64,000 bases of DNA from NCBI GenBank assembly GCA_032622095.1, contig CP136061.1, forward strand, positions 193,322,369 through 193,386,368. Reading direction: 5' to 3'. Under the pieces are notes generated by a model. It saw only the letters and a program-made list of their open reading frames with translations. It ran no database searches and had not been told where the DNA came from. The position numbers and the translations under genes were made by a program. Positions 1 to 9,400 of this stretch are shown piece by piece. Position 1 is the first letter of the stretch, and each line of letters starts with the position of its first letter. The stretch is from Siphonodentalium dalli. Taxonomy: Eukaryota; Mollusca; Scaphopoda; Gadilida; Siphonodentaliidae.

Positions 1-118
1 AGGACACCTCGCAAAAATTCCTTGCTCTGGCGAAAATAGTGGGGGTGCGCGTCGGGGGCACCCCCCCCTCCCCCCCCCCCCCCCACCCCCCCCTGGATCC
101 GCCCTTGGTGACAGCTTT
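1..118. repeat. C-rich low-complexity stretch
   Basis: Positions 61-93 are almost pure C. The first 60 bases have no coding signal. Length in the source genome is uncertain because homopolymers are error-prone. Confidence -1.
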
Positions 119-120
119 TT

Positions 121-520
121 GATCAAGCCTGCGAACTGTGTGTCTGTCATTTGCAGAATGAGGTCGCCAGAGAGTGAATTTAGTGATATCCCTCACAGTG
201 GGCTAGCATTACCAAACTCACCATCTGGGGACCTCATTCTACTTAGGCCTCATCTTCTGGGAAGTATATATAGCCACAATTTAACATTGTTTTTAGTTAC
301 ATTTTCCCTTCTGGGAAGTTTCAATATCCCTTAATTCGCAGAAGACAAAATGCATAATCGAGGTGACTAATAGGTGAACATCACCAAATTCAACTGGGGA
401 ACTTCAATCTGATCCTAGGTTGAGGCATAAGCAGACTGAGGTTCCCAGAGGGTAAATTTGGTGATGCTAGCCCAACGTATTACTGCAACCATCAGTTCGC
501 TTTAGGTCAACTGGAGATGA
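121..520 (-). mobile_element. Double-hairpin element, degraded copy
   Basis: Begins with AAGCCTGCGAACTGTGTG and the hairpin arms GAGGTCGCCAGAGAGTG and CACCATCTGGGGACCTC. A core follows in inverted orientation (ACATTTTCCCTTCTGGGAAG) and then the start of a second hairpin (GGTTCCCAGAGGGTAAAT). The outer end is lost beyond about 480. Family described under 3439-3876. Confidence -1.
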
Positions 521-668
521 GCAACAGGAAGGGCAGTTTATACTTGTACATGTGCATTTCTTAGTGATATGTGAAATTGGATTCATCAACTGTGACTGAA
601 TTGTCTCGTCAGTGATTCATATTTTCCTCAGCTAGCAGTGTTTCTAAATGGATTCTCCCATACAGTTA

Positions 669-1764
669 TCTCATATATATTTTGAAGACCTCTGTTTGTT
701 TGTCTGTCTTCGCGCATGCGCAGACGAGATCTCGGAAACGGGTGGAGCTATCGACTTGAAATTTGCTATGTGAATGTATCTTGCCCCGGATACAAATTTT
801 ATCGGGTCGCCGAGCCCGTGCGACGCCAGCTTCGCGCATGCGCAGACGAGATCTCGGAAACGGGTGGAGCTATCGACTTGAAATTTGGTATGTGAACGTA
901 TCTTGCCCAGGATACAAATTTTATCGGGTCGCCGAGCCCGTGCGACGCCAGCTTCGCGCATGCGCAGACCAGATCTCGGAAACGGGTGGAGCTATCGACT
1001 TGAAATTTGGTATGTGAATGTATCTTGCTCCGGTACAAATTTTATCGGGTCGACGAGCCCGTGTGACGCCAGCTTCGCGCATGCGCAGACCAGATCTCGG
1101 AAACGGGTAGAGCTATCGACTTGAAATTTGGTTTTTGAATAGCCCGGACAACGATTCTCCACCGATCGGGACGAAACTTGGTACGTGTCTGTAGTTTGAC
1201 CAGGCGGTCGACGTTTTCGTATTGGCGAGCCCATGCGGCGCCCGATTCGCGCATGCGCAGACGAGATCTCGGAAACGGGTGGAGCTATCGACTTGAAATT
1301 TGCTATGTGAATGTATCTTGCCCCGGATACAAATTTTATCGGGTCGCCGAGCCCGTGCGACGCCAGCTTCGCGCATGCGCAGACGAGATCTCGGAAACGG
1401 GTGGAGCTATCGACTTGAAATTTGGTATGTGAATGTATCTTGCCCCGGATACGAATTTTATCGGGTTGCCGAGCCCGTGCGACGCCAGCTTCGTGCATGC
1501 GCAGACCAGATCTCGGAAACGGGTGGAGCTATCGACTTTATATTTGCTATGTGAATGTATCTTGCCCCGCATACGAATTTTATCGGGTCGCCGAGCCCGT
1601 GCGACGCCAGCTTCGCGCATGCGCAGACCAGATCTCGGAAACGGGTGGAGCTATCAACTTGAAATTTGGTTTTTGAATAGACCGGACAACGTCGGGCTGG
1701 GTAGAGCTATCGACTTGAAATTTGGTTTTTGAATAGCCCGGACAACGTCGGGCTCATCGGCTAG
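669..1764 (+). mobile_element. Helitron-like element 1, non-autonomous
   Basis: Starts TCTCATATATATTTTG after an A. Ends with a hairpin (AGCCCGGACAACGTCGGGCT), then CATCGGCTAG, followed by T. TC at the 5' end, a short hairpin about ten bases before CTRR, and insertion between A and T are Helitron hallmarks. There is no Rep/helicase. The body is eight ~122-bp units around a CGCGCATGCGCAG core at 711, 833, 955, 1076, 1248, 1370, 1492 and 1614, in two blocks of four. Open frames here are products of the repeats. Confidence -1.
711..1735 (+). repeat. 122-bp tandem repeat inside Helitron 1
   Basis: Successive units begin 122 bp apart (one step of 121), each with a palindromic CGCGCATGCGC core, then GAGATCTCGGAAACGGGTGG, ending in TTTTATCGGGTCGCCGAG. 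The fourth unit runs into a different 3' part (1130-1247) before the array restarts, so the array itself appears to have been duplicated as a block. Confidence -1.
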
Positions 1765-2217
1765 TCTCATATATATTTTGAAGACCTCTGTCTGTCTGTC
1801 TGTTTGTCATTAATACAAATCTACGATTCTCGACCGATCGGGACGAAACTTGGTACATGTGTGTAGTTTGACCAGGCGGTGGACGTTGTCGTATTGGCGA
1901 GCCTGTGCGGCGCCCGCTTCGCGCATGCGCAGACGAGATCTCAGAAACGGGTGGAGCTATCGACTTGAAATTTGCTATGTGAATGTATCCCGGACTTGGT
2001 ACATGTGTGTAGTTTGACCAGGCGGTGGACGTTGTCGTATTGGCGAGCCTGTGCGGCGCCCGCTTCGCGCATGCGCAGACGAGATCTCAGAAACGGGTGG
2101 AGCTATCGACTTGAAATTTGCTATGTGAATGTAGCCCGGACTTGAAATTTGGTTTTTGAATATCGACTTGAAATTTGGTTTTTGAATAGCCCGGACAACG
2201 TCGGGCTCATCGGCTAG
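1765..2217 (+). mobile_element. Helitron-like element 2
   Basis: Begins with the same TCTCATATATATTTTG directly after the CTAG of element 1 and ends with the same hairpin and CGGCTAG. It contains two single copies of the unit seen in element 1 (CGCGCATGCGC at 1919 and 2065) and a repeated CTTGGTACATGTGTGTAG segment. Confidence -1.
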
Positions 2218-2595
2218 TCTAATATATATTTTGGGACTTCTGTTTGTTTGTTTGTCTGTTAGCTATGGCCGGGAAAACTGCCAGACTGATTTTAATGAAA
2301 TTTGACACCTAGGGATAATTTTGTCCGGGGAGTGTTTTGGACGGGTCAAATCGTGACCCCAACCTGAGCTTGACCTTCAAAATGGTCAATTCAAGGTCAA
2401 ATCGGGTAAAATGGACGGATTTCTACAAAATTTGATACCTGTGGTTACTTTTGTCAGGGGAGTGTTTTCGACGGGTCAAATCGTGACCTCGACCTGACAT
2501 TGACAATCATAATGGTCAATTCAAGGTCAAATCGCCCCCTTCGACGGATTCGATGTTAGAGAGCAGAGGGGAAACAGCCCGGGCCCACCAGCTAG
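2218..2595 (+). mobile_element. Helitron-like element 3
   Basis: Begins TCTAATATATATTTTGG directly after the CTAG of element 2 and ends CCCGGGCCCACCAGCTAG followed by T. The interior (GTCAGGGGAGTGTTTTCGAC, repeated at 2327 and 2458) is shared with the Helitron at 62745-63355, not with elements 1 and 2. Confidence -1.
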
Positions 2596-3039
2596 TAAAT
2601 GTATACATCAGAAAAGTCTATTGTCCATTTTGAGGGATGTTCAGGAAATAAAAGCAGACGACAGATAATAGAAGTGAAGAAGGATTCCTATTCTTTGGGG
2701 GGGGATATTCAGATAATAAGTTCCACAAACAACCTATGTGATAACTACTCGTCAATGAGTATTTAGTATAGAAAGGGTTTATAATGGAATACCTGGTATG
2801 GGGAATTGGTGGGGAAGTCAATTAGTCTTGTCAGTATGCTTATCCTGATATGCGGACAAATTTGGTGCATCTGAAGTTGCTTCATTGTTAGAGAATGGGA
2901 ATGATAACGATGTCATATGCCCTATAACTGAATAGTTATCGATGTAAAGTGCCTTGAAACAGATTTACTGTATAATCTGCTATATAAATTGAAACTATTT
3001 ATTAGTATTCATCTTGGCTAAAGAAGCAAAACACAGTTA
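2596..3039. other. ATR intron or downstream region, no recognised feature
   Basis: Unique-looking AT-rich DNA with a G-run near 2697. No ORF with coding character and no further ATR exon was seen on the minus strand. Confidence -1.
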
Positions 3040-3263
3040 TTAACCCTTCCATGACTGGAGCTTCCTGAAATTTTGCAAAAACCCTGTGCCAAAGCATTCT
3101 CGAATATATGTGAGCCTCGCATATATAAAGATAATACATTGGTCTAACAATATTTATCTTGACCTTGTAAGCCAGTGCATTCCCTTATACATTTGAGGCT
3201 CTAATGCACTGGCACAGGATCTTTAATGCTGCTCCAGCACAGCTACCGACATGAAAGGATTAA
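3040..3263. mobile_element. TTAA-flanked piggyBac-type MITE (family C)
   Basis: TTAA at both ends; left CCCTTCCATGACTGGAGC, right end read inward ATCCTTTCATGTCGGTAGC. Subterminal stretches such as GAGCCTCGCATATATAA and GTGCATTCCCTTATAC form inverted pairs. CCC ends and TTAA duplication are typical of piggyBac-type elements. Other copies are at 4225, 23313, 34464 and 41333. Confidence -1.
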
Positions 3264-3271
3264 TAGCTAAC

Positions 3272-3404
3272 CTGAAATCAACTCGCAGTTGGTAATCTCG
3301 GTCGTCAATAAGAGTAAGGCATGTTTTCAGCATGTGGATTGAAGCTGTACTGTTCGATCTGAGCCCTATATGTCCAAACAATCTTCTCATGCTGCCAACT
3401 AATT
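3272..3404 (-). CDS. ATR: ATR exon l (last visible)
   Basis: 133 nt; two bases complete Lys from exon k, exit phase 2. The acceptor is ATCTTTTGCAG and the donor TTTCAG/GTTAGC, a weaker donor than elsewhere in the gene. The peptide [20 protein letters not shown] is followed by [20 protein letters not shown], matching the human LLNLMEDPDKDVRVAF segment. A TTAA element begins 8 nt beyond the donor and a double-hairpin element lies 34 nt before the acceptor. The next exon is not visible to the left. Confidence -1.
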
Positions 3405-6400
3405 CTGCAAAAGATATTATTAAAGAAGGTGAATCTCCAAGTCTGCAAACAGTGTGTCTGTCATTTGCAGAATGAGGTCCCCAGAGGGTGAATATAGTGA
3501 TGCTATCCTGCATGGCAGGCTAGCATCACTAAAGTCACCCTCTGGGAACCTCAAGCTTCTTAGGCCTCAACCGCTATGGGATATCTAGAATCAGATCAGA
3601 TCCCCAGTTGAAGTTAGTGACGTTCACCCATTAGTCACCTCAATTACGCATGTTATCTTCTGAAAATTAGGGTTATAGAAACTTACCAGAAGGGAAAAAG
3701 TAACTAAAAACAATGTTAATTTGAGACTATATATAGACTTTCCAGAAGATGAGGCCCAAGTATGAAGTCACCAGAGGGTGAATTTGATAATGCTAGCCCT
3801 TACCGGGATAGCGTTACTAAATTCACCCTCTGGGGACCTCATTCTGACAAATAACAGACACTAGGTTTGTAGGCTTGTGAATCTCCTTCCTGAACTTTTT
3901 GTATATGTTCACAGGTATGTCTCGAAGGTGGTCGGTGCGATCGGCCGCCTCATAATAACAGGCCTGGGTATGAAATAATGGTTTTGAACCAGAGAGCCGT
4001 CGATTAGGAGCTTCTGTCACTCAGAAATTTTTTTTTTTCCTAAAACTGGGTCAGATAATTTGGCTATTTTTAGAACAATAAAAATAGATCTTTGTAATTG
4101 AAATGTGTAACACAAAATGTTTCTCGTGTTTTATGCGATTCATAATTCCTATATGCCTCAAAATAAGATCCCCAGAAGTTGAATTGTTGTTGATAGAAGT
4201 GGTGCCGGGAAGAGATATGGCATCTTAACCCTTTCATGACAGGAACTGCACTGGCGCAAATTTAAAGACCCTGTGCCAATGCATTCTCTTATAGATGTTA
4301 GTCCACAATAGGAGGCCTCGCATATATAAGAGAATGCATTGGCCTAACAATTTTTTTATCAATATTTCTCATATATCTTTTTTATCATTTTTTCTTACAA
4401 TCTTTAACAATTTTATCATTTTTTATCATTTTTTCTTACATTCTATAGCAATTTTTCTTATATTCTATAATGATTTTATAATTTTTTCTTACATTCTTTA
4501 ACAATTTTATTATTTTTTATCATTTTTTCTTTCATTCTTTATCAATTTTTATCATTTTTTCTAACATTCTTTAACCCTTTGAACCCTGGCTCCCCACAAC
4601 GATCGACACCATGACCCTGTGCTCCCAGTGTTATTTTTTATTTATTGTAGACTTTGTTTAGGCGCAATGGGTGGGTTCTGTTTAAGTGGTGCCACAGATC
4701 TGAAACTTTACATGTATGTCCCCCATGGACCACTGAGTATTTAAAGACCGGGATACATTGCCACACGATCTCTCCCTGGCAACGGTTGCTATGCAGCTAC
4801 CCGAAATCGAATGTAAAATGCAATTATAGCTTTTATCGACGTATTTCAGCCCTAGGAAATGGCGTTTTCGATGCAGCCCATGCCCCACTGTGAAATTTGT
4901 TATATATCTGGTCGGATGAGTGACCCAAACTTTTGTTTAAGGGTATAGCAACGGTTGCTAACCCTAAATGATCCAATGACACCATTGCCCTGAGCATTCA
5001 ATTGTTTATGCCCCATTTTAGACATTTCCTAGGCGTTTTTTCGAAATCACGTAACGAGCGTTTCGGTTGGTCTCGTCGACAATCAAATGCCAGAGTGCAT
5101 CATCCCAGAATAAATTTAAGTACTCCACCTTGGGGTGTACTGTCCATACTTATTGAAGTTGGTACATTCTTTGGTCACGGCTTCTCGTTCGGTGTAAAGG
5201 TACGTATGACAAACGAATTTGCGTCCCTTTTCAACGTATGGACATTATGATCACTGTGACTAATTACAGGTATGAAGCCACGCCCCCTGCCACGCCCCTA
5301 CCTCGACATAAGCTCCGCCCACTTCCACAACACCTCAACTACCCATACATTGATCTCTTGTTGTATCTCTACTTGACACAACGCCACCCCACTCCTGCAG
5401 CGACTGACGTCTGAATATCTCCCAGTGTCACTGTGCTTTCGTTCTCCCATTCTAACTCACAAATGGCGTAGTCATCATCAGGCCAAAGTGAAAAATAGGT
5501 GTGTTTCCACTCCCATCCATAAAAAAAACAGGGGCGGGGGGGTGGCTTTTCACTTTATTTTTATTTTTTCACTTTATTTTTTCGCGGGGAAATTCAAATA
5601 TCATATTTGTGCTATCTTTCTAATAATTATGTCATTTATGAACTTATTGTGAAGGCTAACAATGTATGTACTGAATTTCAGTGCCTTGTGTATGCATTTA
5701 AAAAACTTAAGTGCCAACACGCTGCTGGCACTTGTTTGGGACGACAAAAGAGACTATGGACTTACATCAAGAGTAAAAGGAAAGATAGTTCTGGAGTGTC
5801 ACCACTGAAGAGAAGAGGAATTATATACAGCGACGCCAACACAAAGGCAGAGATACTTAATCAGCAATTTTCATCAGTATTCACCACAGAAGACACCACA
5901 AATATACCAGCTGAGCCCATCCCGGTGAATAAAGTGGACGAAATAGTCATCACCGAAAATGGAGTACTTAAATTGCTAAATAACATCAACATACATAAGG
6001 CCACTAGACCTGACGGTATTCCTGGACGACTACTAAAAACAGTCGCTTCAGAAATTACACCAATGCTGACAAAACTCTTTCAATCCTCAATCAACCAAGG
6101 GAAAATACCAGCTGACTGGAAAGAGGCATATATCACTCCATTGTACAAGAAAGGAGATAAAACATCTGCATCAAACTACCGTCCAGTATCTTTAACATCA
6201 ATCTGCAGCAAACTTCTAGAACATATAATTCACCACCATCTAATCAGTTATCTGGAATCAAACGACCAGTTAACAGACTTTCAACATGGTTTCAGAAAGA
6301 ACAGATCATGTGAAACTCAACTTCTCTTGACGGTGGATGACTTAGCAAGAGGACTATTTAAAGGCGAACAGATCGACGCTGCACTACTCGACTTCTCCAA

Positions 6401-9400
6401 GGCATTCGACAAGGTACCGCATCAGAGATTACTACAAAAGTGCATAGGACATGGCATAAATGACAACATCTTGGAATGGATAAAGGATTTTCTCTCAAAC
6501 AGAACCCAGAGAGTCATCTTAGAAGGTCATCTCTCCGAAGAAAAACCTGTAACATCAGGAGTACCACAAGGAACAGTTATGGGACCATTACTGTTCCTTA
6601 TCTACATCAACGACCTTCCCAAATGTGTGACAGCTACACCCCGCTTGTTTGCAGATGACTGCTTGTTGTACAGGACAGTAAAATAAAAAAAAGACGCTAA
6701 ACTGCTCCAGGAAGACCTTGACAACCTTCAACTTTGGGAAAAGAAGTGGCAGATGGAATTCAATGCGGACAAATGCGAGATCATACGTATAACAAACAAA
6801 AGGAAACAAAATGTCTTGGAAACCCAGTACACCATTCATGGGAAACCACTACGATGTGTGAACTCTGCAAGGTATCTCGGTGTCAACATCAAGGAGGATG
6901 TTAGTTGGAATGACCATGTTTCTAAGATCTGTAAAAAGGCAAATTCTACAACAGCCTTCATTGGAAGAAACCTAACCAACTGCAGCCCCAACATCAAGGA
7001 GCAGTGTTACAATGCCATGGTGCGTCCAATAGTAGAGTACTCATCGACTGTATGGAACCCACACACAGCGGAAAACATCGAGAAACTGGAGAAAGTTCAA
7101 CTGAGAGCAGCCAGAATGGTCCAGAACAACTACCAATGGAGGAGCAGCCCAAGAACGATGGTGAAAAACCTTGGATGGAAATCACTTGAAGAAAGACGAA
7201 AAGATGCCACCTTGTCTATGTTCTTCAAGTGTATCAAAGGACTGGTCGTCACAAATCAAGCTACTCCACTCGTGAAGAGCAAAACCAACGCCAGAGAATG
7301 GCAGCTAACTGGGACCTTGGCTAACTGGGACCTTGGGCTAACTGGGACCTTGGCTAACTGGGACCATGACCAACTGGGACCTTGGCTAACTGGGACTTTT
7401 GGCTAACTGGGACCTTGGTTATATTTATTACATATATTAGTAGAATAGAACATTGATAATAGAATATTGTTTGTTTTATTTGTGTTATTGCTTCAAAAAT
7501 GTTTTAGATTTGTTTCAACCTGACTTAATAAAAAAAATATATATATATATATATTGTCAATCTATAAAACTTACCACTGTATCTCCTCCTGACTCTGTTG
7601 TATCAAGAAGCCAAGGAGATTCCGACAACAATTAAGATGGTGAGTGAAGGAAAGTTGGCGTGTCGCCAGAAGAAGAACACCACGGTAATGCAGGGGAAAA
7701 TCTTCAGCCTATGGGACAAATAGGACGCCAAAGAGGTCTCAACCAGTCAACTTCTCAGAGAATGCGCTCAGTTATTCGCACCAGTTCCAGAACCAGACAG
7801 GCGTGACAGAGAATGCACTCAGGTATTCTCACCAGTTGAAGAACCAGACATGCGTGACATGCGTGACAGAGTAAATACAGCATACCAGTATGGGTATATA
7901 CATGCAGATACAGTGCTACAGCCTCCATCGTGCTACACAGAACTGCAAAACCAGCAGACTTATATAGTGTTTTTATTGTGTTTTTACTGTTTTGTTTAAT
8001 GTTATTTATCTAAAATGTTAACATTTCATTTGTTTTTATCTTTCTCATGACTTAATAAAAATTGATTTTAATGAAATGATTAATAATATATCTGAAGGTC
8101 CCAGTTAGCCAAGGTCCCAGTTAGCCAGAAGGTCCCAGTTAGCCAAGGTCCCAGTTAGCCTGACTTGAGGTCCCAGTTAGCCAAGGTCCCAGTTAGCCAA
8201 GGTCCCAGTTAGCTGGATACCACGCCAGATCACGAGGCCATAACCAGCGCTACACTCAGCATCATGTGCGAGTAGATGCGTATAAATACTCCTTCTTTCC
8301 GTCGGCCATACGGACGTGGAACGCCCTATTTGAAGAGGCAGTGGCTTGCACCTCCCTGGAAGACTTTCAGAAGGAGATGCTCAAAACAGGCTACTGAGGA
8401 TGACAGAACCGATTTTTTAACTCCACTCATGATGATTTTACTTGTATTATACACAATCCTTATTTTAATTTCACCAATATTAGCTTTTAACGACATCCTC
8501 ATCCGCCTGTGCGCACAAATGCGATAATATTCCTACAGAAGACTTCTGCAGGGAGTTGCATTTTATCGGAAGAAGAGAAGAAGAAGACATGTTGACACTA
8601 TTTCCCGGATATTGGCAAAATTGTTTTAGATCTTCCGGTAAATATACACTCCGGCTTCCGTTCGGTAAATTACCGTAGGCCTATATCATCCGGTTGTTAC
8701 AGTCCGTTCATTTCAGAAGTTTTGGGACAGATGTATTCTTTGCGATTGCGTTCGCGTAAATATTGTGTAGCATTATTTTGCCGGTATATTTGGGCATGTC
8801 GTTAGTTGACGTACATTAATAATGCGGTCATAAACTCACCACCCTAATGCCGCCATGGAGCTTCATTTTACAGTGTGTCTGAAAACCACGTGCGCGTTTG
8901 TTTTTGTTTACAATCTTTTGCTATATCGGTCACAACACGGAATTTTATTGTCAGTGGGTCGATTTAATAACCAAATAAGGAGACAATTTTAGTATGCTTG
9001 TTTATGTGAGAGGTCTATATATAACAATATAAATAGTGTAGTATTAATTCACGTGGAAATAGTAAATACATCGTATTTTATTTTTCGGGATTTGGAAAAT
9101 AAATAAAGTGAGTTTCGTCGGGGGGTTTTGAGGTGGGGCGGGCGGGGGAGTGGAAACATGCCTATTTTTCGCTTTGGCCTCATCGAAATGTTCCGCGTCC
9201 GATTCCAAAATTTGCCAGACCACCTCATCTACCGAAAATGCTTTAGGCTTCATAATTCATGATGTTGTGTGCTTAAACACAATAGCGACAAGACACAAAG
9301 AAAAACATAATTATTGGAGAAGCAGACGACCGCGACGATGTATGTAAACAACAATACGTGGCGGTCGATATATGGTATACTGGCCGCTGGGGTATTTGGA

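Larger units (their letters stand above)
5745..8588 (+). mobile_element. 5'-truncated jockey/CR1-type non-LTR retrotransposon
   Basis: Reverse transcriptase homology starts at about 5745 ([18 protein letters not shown]) without the upstream endonuclease, the usual outcome of incomplete reverse transcription. The 3' end is GAAGAAGAGAAGAAGAAGAC at 8569-8588, a short GAA-type tail as in CR1 and related elements. It sits inside the Harbinger-type element and is interrupted by a TIR element at 7296-8221. Target duplication not resolved. Confidence -1.
5481..9179. mobile_element. PIF/Harbinger-type element nested in element D
   Basis: Ends GGCCAAAGTGAAAAATAGG and, read inward from the right, GGCCAAAGCGAAAAATAGG; target duplication TCA at 5478-5480 and 9180-9182. 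A three-base duplication and GGCC termini fit PIF/Harbinger. The subterminal ACAGGGGCGGG and TTTTATTTTTTCAC stretches recur in the element at 61952-63631, so they are one family. It is broken by the retrotransposon at about 5745-8588. Confidence -1.

Noticed and set aside
671-1732. Many overlapping ORFs of 70-168 codons on both strands
   Set aside because: All are products of the 122-bp repeat; the frame persists only because the period keeps stops out in some units.
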